The notes: generated by a model from the sequence alone, not told the origin. DNA of 64,000 bases from Vespula vulgaris (GCF_905475345.1 NC_066596.1:2783001-2847000); one strand, 5' to 3'. Positions 24,552 through 37,029 are shown, numbered from the stretch's first letter. Numbers and translations: made by a program.

Positions 24552-24983
24552 AAGAAAGAAAGAAAGAAAGAAAGTGCATGTACATTTGTATATACATTTG
24601 TGTGTGTATTATGTGTGTGTGTGTGTGTACGAATCATTGAAATTTATCACACAAGAGGCATGAACTTTTGTATTTCGTTTAAACGTTCTCTCGCATCTTG
24701 TAAACGATTTATAAACGATTTGATAACGGTACGAACAATAAAATTTACAATGTCCCATAAGCCAAACTCTGTTACCTATAGTATAAAAATGCTATTTCAT
24801 ATAGTATACATTATGCAGTATAACTATAAATAATTGAAAGATTATACAGTGTAAATACAAATGTATGTAAACGATTACGAAAGCAGAAATAAACGATTTC
24901 TTTCTCTTTTTTTCACGCTATTTTAAATAGAATTTTTGATAGAATGTTCAATAAAGTTTTATAAATGTATAATAGAATTACCA

Positions 24984-25029
<46 letters not shown>

Positions 25030-26337
25030 TAAGTAAATGAAACATTCATCTTAGCAACAATAAAAATACATTTCCAAATTAATTTGTTAATCTGTATAAG
25101 AGAAAAAAAAAGAAACAATCGTTAACACAATAAAAAATAATCCCGACGAACATTTTTATACATCACATTTGCGTACACGCTTACATACATGCATACGTAT
25201 AAGGTACTGCAATAAATAAATAAAAAAGAAAAAGAACTAAAAAGAGGAAAGGATCAAAAAAAAAAAGGAAAAATATGAAAAGAAAACGAGAGTGGAAAAC
25301 GAAGTCGGCGAGAGTAGAAAAAGAAGATTATTAAGAAAAAGAAAATAGAAAAAAAATGACAGATGAAAAAGAAAAAGAAAGTACAAAGAAAAAAATACAG
25401 AAAGAGAAGAAAGAAGCAAGGAATCGAGAACGAAAGTGAAATCAAAGAACGAAGAAGGTTTAAGACGAGGACGACGACGACGAAGGTCGCGAAGCGAGGA
25501 CGAAAGCAGGCGTCCGAGTTAATCGAGACACGTTTAAACGTTTACAGTCGCCCACCTCCTGCAACCTCCTCCTCCTCACCCCTTATAAAGGCCTCACCTC
25601 TCACCTCTCACCCCCCACCCCTTTTACTAGTCTACACTCGGTACGTGGATGGCACTCGTTGTTTGCGCTTCCCGTAAAGCGGATTAATTCCGGCTTGACA
25701 GGAGGATTTCTGTGTGAGCCACGTTGTTTCACATACACACACACACATACATACATATACTTGCACATACAGTATGCACGCACATGCATATACAAATAAA
25801 TATATACACAGAGATACTTTGTATATCTCTCATCTCTCTGTCTCTCTCTCTCTCTTTCTCTCTCTCTCTTTCCGTCTGTCTCCGTCTCTCTGTCTATCTA
25901 ACAACGATACATATCCATGATACAATACAGACAGAGGTTTATACACATTTCGTTCGGTCAGTAGCGTGTATCACGCGCGAATTGTTGCGCCCGGTGGATA
26001 TATGGAGTTTAAACGGACGAACGGACTACTAACATTCGTCGAAAGGACCAAAGCTATATGTTTCTATCTATATATGTATGCATATATAGAGAGAATATAT
26101 ATATATATACACACGCACATACGAGGGTATCTATAGGGTGTCCTATGAAGTATATACGTGAGAATTATTCGTTGACACGTGTCATTTTCTTGTTTTACGA
26201 TCCTTTTTTCTTCTTTTTTCCTTTCTTTCTTTCTTTCTTTCTATCTTTCTTTCTCTCTTTCATCCACCACCTATAATTTTTCTTTTTGTTATAAAAAAAT
26301 TTTTGCGAATGGGAAAGAGATGGAGGTAGAAAGAAAC

Positions 26338-26389
<52 letters not shown>

Positions 26390-27126
26390 AGAGAGAAAGT
26401 ATGTGTACACGTTCGAGGCTGATGAATTATCATGACATGTCAGTATGCTTTTTTATTGAATTTATTAATTAATAAGTAAGCATTCTTGATATTTTTAAAG
26501 AAATATCGTATGTCTAATTAATAGAATAATTATATTGGATTTAAATAAAATAACTAGTAATATTAATGATTTGTGATTGATATGTAACGGATTTGAAATA
26601 TTTTACATGCAAATCTATGAAATAGGATCAAAATGACTTTAATGAGAAATCATAGTATGGTATTGAATCGATCGATCATTAACGAATTTGTAGTATTGTC
26701 TATACGTGAATGAAATAATAATAATAATGTTCTTAATAAGAAGTAGTATAGAATAGTATTGGCTCGGTCAATAAGTAAAGAATTTATAGTGATAAAATAT
26801 CAATAATAAGATATCGTTTATTAGTATATTATATTAACAATTCCAATATTGCATTTTTTCATTAATTTCAACATAGTAATAATAATCTCTTTTTAATAAA
26901 AGATTTTAAATAAACCCGAAACTTTGATCATAACGTTTACCTTGGGAAAACAGAAAAAAGAAATATAGAAAGAAACACAAAATGCAATAAAATAAATACA
27001 AAGAAAAAAAATGCTCTCCCAAAAGTGTATATACGCAAAAGCATAAAGTTAATAACATAAATCATAAAACAAACATATACCTATGCACGTACGCACGAAT
27101 GCACATTTATGTACATAAAGAAAGAT

Positions 27127-27197
<71 letters not shown>

Positions 27198-27430
27198 CAG
27201 AGTAAATAGTAAATAGAGTACCAGTAACGATTAATAGACTTTGTTTTTTCACGATGAACAGGAAAAGTTTGATGTCGAGAACATTTACGAACGATCGTAC
27301 AAACATCGACGAATACGATCGAACAACACACACACATGCGTATGTATATTTATACATGTATATTTGCTCTTTCTCTCTCTCTCTCTCTCTCTCTCTTTCC
27401 CCCTCCCTCTCTTCTTTCTCTTTCTCTTTC
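23781..27430. other. Putative intron rich in microsatellites
   Basis: A GC-alternating run is at 24178-24190, (GA)n then (GAAA)n at 24500-24570, TG at 24600-24630, (TA)n at 24988-25024, a purine-rich run at 25235-25480 flipping to a C-rich pyrimidine stretch with TTATAAAGG at 25575-25625, (CA)n at 25734-25760, CT at 25830-25870, (TA)n at 26341-26386, (GA)n at 27128-27194 and CT at 27372-27398. A weak duplication is at 26645-26800. No gene. Confidence 0.5.
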
Positions 27431-27961
27431 TCTCTCTCCGAAGCACTGTGAATTTCCAAATATCATTTCGGATATTCGAGTTACATTCGCGTAAAAGCGA
27501 AGGCCTCGCTGAAAGCGAGATTGCATTTCCAGGTCGAACGACGTACGTCGTTTTCGCCTATCGCTGCGAGATTTTATTTTCGGCTTGTGCCTCGTTTTTT
27601 GTTTCGTTTTACGATACGACTTTTTTTTCGATTTTTTTTTTTTATGGTAACTTCTTTCCCCACCCTCTCTCCTTCCATATATTTTTTTCGCATTTTTGTT
27701 TTCCTCTTTGTCTCTCTCTCTCTCTCTCTTTCCTTTTTTTTTGGAAACATTTCTGAACTCCCGCTGTAGCGAAAAATAACCTTTCAACTTAGTTTCCCGA
27801 TCAACGATTCAAAATGGTCCCTCACATTCCCGCCATTTTTTGCCAGTGAACAAATTTTTTTAATTTGCTTCGTCTAACAAGGTTTTCCTTCTTCTTTTTT
27901 TCTCTTTCTCTTTTTACTTTTTTCGTTTCGAAAGGAAACATTTATTAATGTCTTTTATGCA

Positions 27962-28011
<50 letters not shown>

Positions 28012-28450
28012 TGTGTGAAGAGAAAGAAAGAAAGAATAAAATTATAAAAGGCATTACATTTCTGATTTTAAGTAGAATAGATAAAATCAAGAAAAAAAAG
28101 GAATTAAAAACAACAAGAAAATAAAAAAAAGAAAAAAATAACGCAGATACGTTAGGCGGGTAGAATCCCGATGTCAGAATGAGTAGAATGAGATGGTAGA
28201 AAAGTAGAATATTACTTGGACGACTGCGAGAGGATAAATTTTCAGGGATTCCCTTGAGAGTAAAAAGACCTTCTCCTCCTCTTTCCCTTTCTCCTACTCC
28301 TCTGTCTTTTTCCTCTCTCTCGCACTCGTGAAAATGTCTACGTCAAGACAAACGTCATCTTCGTCGACATCTCCAAACCGACGATGACAATAATAATCCT
28401 CCTACTCTTTTTCTCTCACTGATCTATCTGGACTTTTATCTTGCTCTGAA
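27431..28450. other. CpG-rich island with palindrome, then intron-like DNA
   Basis: 27440-27600 is non-repetitive and CpG-rich, follows a CT tract ending CCGAAG, and is open in the frame TVNFQISFRIFELHSRKSEG onward. It carries a 16 bp perfect palindrome at 27537-27552. (TA)n lies at 27965-28006. 28140-28400 is complex; a 17-codon ORF (28334-28387, MSTSRQTSSSSTSPNRR) has a good AAAATG context but is too short to call. Confidence 0.4.
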
Positions 28451-28518
28451 ATTAGCTCATCGAATTTCATGATGATGAATTTTCTTTTCATGTGCTTATT
28501 TTCATGTATTATTCATTC

Positions 28519-28556
<38 letters not shown>

Positions 28557-29769
28557 GATATCAATGTCGCATGAAAATATTTCATTTCAGTTAAAAAAAT
28601 GAAAAAAATAAAAAAAAAATTAAATGATTTGCAAATTTTTTAAATTGTTTAGTTTCTGTCATCATATACGCGTAATTTCATGTTATAATATTTTTTTATC
28701 ATATACAAGAATGAATCCGCGATAAAGATAATCCTGTTGATTCACCATTTATATCGGTACATCGTATGTATGTATTTATGAATTTCATATATATGCACTT
28801 TCTTGTTTATTTATGAAAATATTTTGATGTATTCGACAACGTTATTTCTTTCGGATTTTTCGAATAATATTTAGTGCAAATTATGGATTGAATTGTTGAT
28901 TATAGCTGTATCATTATTATGCAATCTATGCACTCTGATTATTGATCGTATCCTCGGAAAAGCTAGGATTCAATATACATGTACGAGGAAATATTTCAAA
29001 AACAAATATATATATATCACTGAAACAGAATAGAATCACGTTTAAATCTGAATTCGATATAACGAATATAACTGTTCATCTATAAATGCTGTTGTTAACT
29101 TGTTCATTCAACGATAAATCCTGCGTGTATCATTCATCGATTGATCGAAATTCTAATTAGCATGTAATCAAAGGAAAATCTATTTGAACAAATAGAATAT
29201 TGTTATTTCAATAATTTATTTATGGATATATCAATTTTATAAATTTATCATTTCATATATATATATATATATATATACATATATACATATATACATATAT
29301 ATATATAATATTAATAAAATATTATAGATTTTATGAACTTTTATATAATTAATTAATTAAATTTTATAAGATAGTTAATTTTATAAATTCCCGATAAATA
29401 TTAATCTACATGCAACATATGAAATTATAAATTTATATTTTATTAATATTTTCACACATAAATTAATTTTAATAGGTGATTAGAAAATTTTAGTAATTTA
29501 GTACGTATATATATATATATACTTTTAATAGTTAATTTATAAAAATTTTATATACATATATACATATACATATATACATACATACATATATTTACGTATA
29601 TATACTAGTATATTCACTGAATACTGAACGCAGAACACGAAACACGGTTTTCCGGAACACAGAACACGGAACGCAGATCACAGATTACAAATCACAACGG
29701 CAAATCACTCAATCAATGCATTTCTAGTGTAACCAACTTCAAAATTTCCTTCTCTGTCTCTCTCTCTCT

Positions 29770-29813
<44 letters not shown>

Positions 29814-30174
29814 TCCGCTTCGTATTTCACATAGGTCGTACATCGACCTTCTCCCTCTCTCATTCACTCGTTTAAAGCCTCGTAGCCCTGCTTTATAAGT
29901 TATATTTCCCCTTATACTTTCTAGTATCATAAACTTCTCGTTGGATCGTAAATAACAATTTTACAAAATATCACATTTGTCACTGGACAAAAATAACGAG
30001 AGTTTTTCGAGAAATTACAGTCCTCGCACGAAGTAGAACTTTTATACAATATTATTAATGATTATTTTTTCCCTCTCCTTTTTCTTTTATTCGTTTCTTT
30101 CTTTTTTTCGTTCGATATTTTTTTTCGTTTTTTTGTTACTTGCAATTTTTTTTTTGGTCCCATTAATTTGCGAC
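28451..30174. other. Putative intron with short minisatellite
   Basis: TG/TA microsatellite at 28520-28556; AT-rich to 29600 with (TA)n pieces. 29620-29710 is a degenerate run of GAACACR/GAACGCA-like heptamer-octamer units. (TA)n follows a CT tract at 29773-29811. Confidence 0.5.
29620..29710 (+). repeat. Degenerate GAACACA/GAACACG minisatellite
   Basis: Successive units read GAACGCA, GAACACG, AAACACG, GAACACA, GAACACG, GAACGCA, GATCACA, GATTACA, AATCACA. They drift gradually from the GAACACG core, with a short interruption GTTTTCC. Confidence 0.7.
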
Positions 30175-30177
30175 GAA

Positions 30178-30420
30178 AGAAAGATGTCATATGAAGGTAT
30201 CTGATACAAACTCACGCATGCTCCCATGCGTATCAAATACGAGAATAGAAATACTATTGCGAGGGATGAGGTCGGGGGTATGTAGAATAAACGGTCGTTG
30301 GGGTATCGTGGACGATGAAAGTACTCCTCGGCGAACGATGCCGAGGGCCGATCGGTCCCTTGGCCCTACTAAACTCATGGAACACGGATTCGAGGATGAA
30401 CGAGCTGTACCGTGTTTGTT
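30178..30420 (+). other. Structured, CpG-rich island with multiple perfect hairpins
   Basis: Within 240 bp: ACGCATG/CATGCGT with a 4 nt loop (30214-30231), CCTCGGC/GCCGAGG with a 7 nt loop (30326-30346), a near-palindrome around CCGATCGG (30346-30360), and AACACGG/CCGTGTT (30381-30416). Both strands stay open here (plus frame 30191-30424, minus frame 30187-30378), without a clear splice pair. It could be a structured RNA, a conserved non-coding element or an exon. Flanks are T-rich low complexity. Confidence 0.4.
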
Positions 30421-31129
30421 TTAACCTATTTCTATTTCCTTTTCTTTTTCTTGTATGTCTCTTTCTCTTCTTCCTCCTCTTTCTGTTACTATTACTCCTA
30501 CTCCTACTCCTATTTCCCCTATTTCTACTCCTTCCTCTCTTTCTTTCATTAAAAGATCATGATTATTTATAGTTTTAATTTTTTATTCTTTCTCTCTTTC
30601 TTTCTCTGTCTCTTTTTTTTATTTTTTTGCTCTAAAACAAACGACTCAACAAAATAGATTTATGTATCATTGCAATATTGAAGATAGGAATTAAGTTTGA
30701 TGGGAAATAGATAGGAATCAATAAGTTTTGTATTGATAGATAGAAATTTATGGTTATGGATTTTTTTTAAATAGATTATATATATATTATAATAATACAA
30801 ATATGTTTTATGGAAAATGTTTAGTTATTTTATATTTAAATAAGTAACACATACGATTGTATTTTGTATTGAAAACTTTTACCGTTTTATATCTAAATGA
30901 ATGTTTTAATTTAAATGTATTGATTTAATAAGTAATTTAATTTAAAAAGGCTTTTGAATATTTTATATCAGAATAAAAGACATTGATATTCTTTATCTTT
31001 CTTTTTTTCTTTTTTTTATTGATATTGAAAATGTACGACCAAACCAATTATTGGTCAAATCGATACGTAATGGGAGAAGGTTGAACACTTGATATTTTCT
31101 TTATTTTATTTAATCGACGATTTACGAAA

Positions 31130-31400
31130 TCCTTTCTGCAAAAATTTAGTCGTTCGAATTACAAACGCTCTTGCGGATCGTTTGTAATCGTATACGTGAT
31201 TAGAGTATCATTATCCAAGCGTCCATATTAAACGTTGACGCGTTTATTGGGCGAAGCCACGAATTCTCGTTTTCATTATTACAGCGCGATGTGCGACATA
31301 GAGTCGACAATGTGCTGTGCTGTGCTTAATTAATTAATGCTACTTCTAGTAATTAAATCTCGGCAAGCATTCCGTTTGTTAATACACACGTGAATCGGTT
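31130..31400. promoter_or_regulatory. Candidate cis-regulatory element with hairpin and homeodomain sites
   Basis: Non-repetitive and CpG-richer than its flanks. Contains a perfect 10 bp inverted repeat ATTACAAACG/CGTTTGTAAT (31158-31188, 11 nt loop), ACGCGT, repeated TGTGC, TTAATTAATTAA (31325-31336) and AGTAATTAAA homeodomain-type cores, and CACGTGAAT near 31387. No acceptable open frame with splice borders. Function is inferred from composition only. Confidence 0.3.
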
Positions 31401-32412
31401 TATATCGTCGTCAATATCGACGATCTTTTTTATTTTTTATTAGTTTTTTTTAATTTTTTTTTATGTGATAATGTACGTGTGTGTATGTGTATTTGTCATT
31501 ATTAATATGTCTATTTCTTATTATTGTATTTTTGCTTTTACGATTTCTTTATTTTAATTTTTATTTTAATGATATATATCAATTTTACATTCAATTTTTA
31601 TTTATGAGTAATGAACGAATGTATTTTAGATGATCAAATTTCTTTGACCAATGCTGTCTGTGATAACGTTTTTTGTTAATAATATTTATTATATTATTCT
31701 TACATTTTTATAATGAATGTTTATAATGAAATTTCGTATTTTAGTTTTATAATAGTATTTGTTGTTGATAATGGTTGTTATTATAAAATTTCCATTTTCA
31801 TTATAAAATATATAAATAGATACACATATACAACCGTTGATAATTAACAAGACAACATTTATTATTTCAATACATTTCATTAATTAAAAATTCTATGTAG
31901 AAAGAAAACAAAACAAAAAAAGAATCGTGAGAAATATCAAAGGTAAAGGAAAATCAGAGAATTCGTCATGTTACAGTACTAATGAGAAAGTATCTCGAAA
32001 CTTGTTTTTTTCCTTATTTTCTTTTTTTTCCTTTTACGTTGTCAATTCTCACAGAAGAAAAACATTGAATAATAAGAGAGTGAGAGAAAGAAATAGAGAT
32101 AGAAAAAGAGAAGGGCAGAAGGAAGGAACGGGTTAGAAGCAAAATGACATCGTAAAAAACAGTCAAAACGATATGTTGCTTTTACAATTTTACGACAAAC
32201 GAACATGGCGAATTTCAAAATCTCTTGTGATGTTTGTATATCTCAGATAACTCTCTTAGGATTCTCTTTGACTCTCTAAAATCGTTGCCGCTAAAAGCTC
32301 TCTCTCTCTCTCTCTCTTTTCCTCTTCTTCGCTCTTTTTAGAAAAGTTGATTCATTTTTGCTCCGTAATTACTTTGAGGTATAATATTTCTGTCGAAATT
32401 ACATTGGAATGT

Positions 32413-32544
32413 TTTAAAACTTTATTTGAACTTGTTTAATAGAAAATTAGTAGAATATCTTTTCAATTAAATTTTATTTTTAATTTTTACAATTAAAATT
32501 TTATTTGAATTTGTTTAATAGAAAATTAGTAGAATATCTTTTCA
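32413..32544 (+). repeat. Recent 79 bp tandem duplication
   Basis: 32421-32465 and 32500-32544 are 45 bp copies differing at one base (GAACTTG against GAATTTG). Similarity continues a few bases upstream of each. It is much younger than the other tandem repeats in the window. Confidence 0.9.
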
Positions 32545-33540
32545 TTGTAAAAATTATTATTTGCTTATATTTCATATTATTTACTTATCGTTATGTATTT
32601 ACAAAATAATTATAGAATAAAACATTGGAGAAATGAATTAGACTTCCTATGGATTATAAATAAAAATTATTTATTTATATGTTACATATTTATAACATAA
32701 TTATATTACCTATTAATTGTATAATAAACAAATTAGATTCAAATAAAATTAATATTTACATTTAATTAGTTAATTGTGAAATATTTGAACGACGATTCCA
32801 CTCAATTAATATACTGTATATAGTTCCATTATTAGTCAGTAGATAGCACTTCGATAATTAATCCTGCCATATTGCTAATATGGCGCATAGACGTATCAAT
32901 AGTATATTTCTTTTCATTAATAATTTATTTAAAGTAGTGTAATAATTGAAATATACCACACGATGATAGAAGGAAAGATGTTACGAGAAAAAGAAAAATA
33001 TGATTAGAGGTTTAGAATGATTCTATTCTTTTCGATGTTCTAGAGTTTCGTTCAAAGTTACGAGGAAAGTTTTCCACCTTAACCTTGAAAGTTGTAGAGA
33101 ACTCAATATCGGTGTTACCTTTGAACTCAGTCGGTATATTTTTAAAGCTGTCGAACGAATCTCTTCAACGACACGTCGTATTTTATCTAACTTTAGTTTT
33201 AGTCTGTTATCTTTTTATTACTTTTTCCTCTTACTTTTTTTTTCTTATAGGTTAAGTCTTATATATCGTTTTATACATATGTACTTATCTTATTTCATTT
33301 GTTTCATGTTGTATATATATAGACTTATTAGAATAGATTTAAATTTTAACGTCGATATATAATACACAAGTATGTTAGATTAATAATAACTTTCGTACAT
33401 ATATAAAATTATTAGATTAATTATTTTATTTATAATAGATCTTTTCAATAACGTATAATATTGGATCGAAATGCTTACATAAATTAAAATACCTAAGTAT
33501 AATAACGTCGATTATAATGATCGAAAATTAGACTATGGTA

Positions 33541-33625
33541 CGAAAGGAGATTTCTACTCTCGTCGTAAGTAGATTATTGCCACTTACGATGGCCTAATTA
33601 CGGGTAATTTGCATCTGGCTCTGTT
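33541..33625. promoter_or_regulatory. Candidate regulatory cluster: hairpin, TAATTA and octamer
   Basis: TCGTAAGT/ACTTACGA (33563-33589) is a perfect 8 bp inverted repeat, extendable with G:U pairs. Just downstream come CCTAATTACGGG and TAATTTGCATC, the latter containing the POU octamer core ATTTGCAT on the plus strand. Motif matches are direct; activity is inference. Confidence 0.3.
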
Positions 33626-33720
33626 CCTATGTTATATATATTCTATCTTCTGTCCAGAATAAAAGAAAAAAAGCGAATGTGTTTTGTTCGTTAAACATCG
33701 ATTATATTCTCGAACGGGAA

Positions 33721-33790
33721 AAGCCAAAATGGCGGCCGCTGGATCGCTTGCACATAACCTACGTTCTTGTTGTGTTCGGTTTAACGTGAA
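33721..33790 (+). promoter_or_regulatory. YY1/Pho-type site overlapping an ATG, CpG-rich
   Basis: AAAATGGCGGC at 33726-33736 matches the YY1/Pleiohomeotic consensus (reverse complement GCCGCCATTTT) and also gives an ATG in strong insect start context. It includes a NotI-type GCGGCCGC. The frame from the ATG starts MAAAGSLAHNLRSCCVRFNV and then runs into a GA microsatellite translated as Arg/Glu. It may be a promoter-proximal element or an alternative start. Confidence 0.3.
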
Positions 33791-33911
33791 AGAGCATGAG
33801 AGAGAGAGACAAAGAGAGGCAGAGAGAGACAGAGAGAAAAGAGAGAGAGAGAGAGAGAGATTGCGAATTTCCTAACGCCGGTTTTGCGCTAGCCTCTCTC
33901 AAAGTTTTCAG

Positions 33912-34013
33912 TGAAACACGCGGCTCGAAAATTTTGGCACGCTCTCGTAATAAGTGGAAGTTCAAAACTCGATGGTTTAATGGTAGCTCCATTCTAGTCG
34001 TTCGGAAAATGAA
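33912..34013 (+). other. Candidate small exon
   Basis: AAAGTTTTCAG|TGAAAC gives an acceptor at 33911 and AAAATGAA|GTAGGT a donor at 34014. The 102 bp between are open in a phase 2 to phase 2 frame reading ETRGSKILARSRNKWKFKTR and further basic residues. The symmetric phase would suit a cassette exon, but the phase does not match the main exon's phase 0 donor directly. The opposite strand is also open. Confidence 0.15.
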
Positions 34014-34020
34014 GTAGGTA

Positions 34021-34955
34021 ATTTCCAACAGATAAGTCAAGGAGGGAGACACTTGACGTAATAGTAATAATAATAACAATAATAATATAATATTGACAAT
34101 TAAAATAAATAATTATTGATAATTGCGATGATAACATTCTTAATAAGTGTCTGACACACAAAGTAATAATATAAATGAATGATAATTATATAACGTGTGC
34201 AATTTTCAAACAAATGCATTACTGTTCATTTTTAATTAAATTTTAATCTATAGGTGTATTCATTATTTTATTTATTTAACATTTCTCATATTTACTTGAA
34301 TATATGATAACGTAGAGATTAATTATATTAACATCAACGTATCTACCTAACTACATATATATACATATATGAAATCATTTCAAGTTCGTGTTGATGCGTA
34401 TATAACGCATGCATATTCATATATACGCATACACGACACCACATATTCCTTATTCTTGGTCTCCTATATTTCCCTTCTATATAGTACATTATATGACAAT
34501 GGTGATCATCGTTCTTCGGCTTTGTACGTGAAACGAAACGTAAGGAAAGAGAGGGTAATAAAGGGTAGAGAGTGTGAGTCAGAGAAAGAGAGAAAGGGAG
34601 AGAAAGAGGGAGGGAAAAGATGGTGATAGGGTGAGTATAAGAAGAGAAAACGTGAGCTTCCATTTATAAGATATTCCAAAGCTGAAAGCACTTTTCGAAA
34701 GTGTACTCCTCGTTTTCGACAGATACGTTGACACGACACTCGCATAACTATCTATATTAAAGTTATATATTAATATTAATAATAATAATAATATTATCCG
34801 TCTTAATATATATGTATAATATTTATTTATATAATAATAAATATTATATCTCTTTTCTTTTCTTTCTTTAATGAACATAAAAGTGATATTAGAAATATTA
34901 GTAATATTTCTTTCTTTGTATTTTTGTCTTCAATTTTTTTATTCCTCTTTCTCTA

Positions 34956-34992
<37 letters not shown>

Positions 34993-36357
34993 TTTTTTGA
35001 TTTTAGTTACGTTTTATTTATTTTCGAAATTAGAGAATAAAATCGATCATCATCACCTATTTTTAACAATTGTAACATAGCAATTATATTCGATCAAGTT
35101 AGACGAAAGTTTCCTTTATTAAAGATATATCGATTTTTCGTCGATCTTTTCGTCGAGAAAGATAAGCGATTCTCGATAACGTACTTTCGATATTTTCTCG
35201 ACGTTTCTAGACGTTTCACGATTTGTTATCTCGTTTGTACTCCTAACGATATTTTCTGAAAGCTTCGGGATTCGTTAAGTTTTCGTCGGTCGTGCTCTTG
35301 CAGTCGAACACGAAAGTCAGCATCTTTGCTGGTCCAAATCGATCGATCTTATATCGTTCTCGGAAACTCACAAACTCTCTTTTCCTAAAGGTTTCTTAGA
35401 TAAACTATTTTACGAGCCATGTTACCATACAATGAATTCTTTTTATTATTTTTCTTTTTTCTTTTTTTTTCATGTCTCATTTTCATTCCTTCCTTTATGA
35501 TTACACCATATGTAATTTTTTTTTATTTATTTGTTTACTTGTATTCCTGTTCTTTCAATTTTCCTGATTTAACTACGTCAATGTATTCTTTATATTCAAT
35601 ATATTCCATTTGTTTCTTAAATATCAAATCAAATATGTAATGTGTCGTTTAACAACACGTTGAAAAAATAGTTTACGTATAGAGTATGTGAACAGAAAAA
35701 ATTATAATTTAAATAAAGAAATAAAAAATTAGTTATATGATAAAATATATTATTTTTTTAATTTGGACTAATACATAATACATAATAATACATAAATACG
35801 CGTAACTAGGGAAAGAAAAGAATTTATTTCAATAAGTGAAATAATTAAATGAAATTTAATAAAACGTATTAATACAATAATTACGATTAATTATATAAAA
35901 TTAACGTATCATTTTACTAATTTAGATTAATGTACACGCTACACACGTATATCTAATCCGACATAATATACACTACATTTTATTTAAATCAAAATTCACG
36001 AATAAGATTGTATTTATTATTATTAATTTTCTTTTCTTTTTGAACTCTCTTATTGTTGGATAATGAACACGTGTAATGATTTCACACTTGAACGTAATAT
36101 ATCCGTTGCAGGAGTAATTCCGTGGTTTTCATCCCCCTTAAAGATCAGGGGGTTGCATAAGAGCATCGAGAGATATAATCTCGGTGACGGATCGTATCGA
36201 AACCACAAGCGGATACGATATCAACCGAAGTGTATCGACGACAGAACGAGGCTACAGATCGTACGCGTTGCAAATGCATAACCGGTCACACAGCTCGATT
36301 ATCGACTCTCCGACTTGGATGCGAGGCCATCGCCTATCGTCGGCATATTTTGTGTGT

Positions 36358-36397
<40 letters not shown>

Positions 36398-37029
36398 ATA
36401 CACACACATACACATTATATTATGTATGAAAAAATATGTAGATACATGTATATATATATATATATATGTATGCACGTGTATGTGTGTGTATGTCTAATAT
36501 ACAGTGAATCTAATATCATCTTTATTCCATTCATGAAATTAAGAAAATATTATTTTATTTATTTATTATTTTTTATTGTTATCATTCTTCCTTTCTTTTT
36601 TATTTCTTTTATCGATTTTTTTTTTTTTATTATGGTTGATCAATAACGTGGGATCTCGTTTTTCGATATTTTCGACTATTCATATTTTATTACTAATAAA
36701 TAAAAATACTTTCATTAGATATATTACAATGTTATTATGAAATATGAAGTTATTACTAATGATGCATAAAGATGTTTTTTAAATATAATTGTAATTGTAA
36801 TGAAAATTTGAAAATAATTACAGTAATTCATTAAAAAAAAAAAGGATAGTATCATACAATCTCTTAACAGTACAAATTATTTTATTAGATATCTACCATC
36901 AGTTTTACATTTCCGTTGACATCGTATCAATAAAGAAAACATTAATTATAAAATTAAATGCAGCATAGATTAAAAGTCCAGAAAAAAAGAAAAATATAAA
37001 AATTCGCACTCGTATTATAATAAAGAAAT
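34021..37029. other. Putative intron with islands at 35.1-35.4 and 36.06-36.34 kb
   Basis: AT-rich to 35080 with GA-rich 34555-34630 and a CT tract at 34960-34990. 35090-35400 is CpG-rich with repeated TCGTCGA/TCGACG motifs and a small hairpin CAGCA/TGCTG (35319-35332). 36060-36340 is complex, open from 36063 to 36281, and contains CCCCCT/AGGGGG (36133-36152). (TA)n is at 36361-36394 and T/A-rich sequence follows. Confidence 0.45.

Larger units (their letters stand above)
30426..33540. other. Putative intron, AT-rich, with one candidate regulatory element
   Basis: T-rich at 30430-30640, AT-rich elsewhere. The complex element at 31130-31400 and the duplication at 32413-32544 are listed separately. 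A CT tract is at 32300-32320. 32990-33200 is moderately complex without an open, splice-bounded frame. Confidence 0.5.

Noticed and set aside
25575..25600. TTATAAAGG as a TATA box
   Set aside because: The flanks are low-complexity C-rich and purine-rich tracts, with no initiator at about +30 and no downstream open exon.
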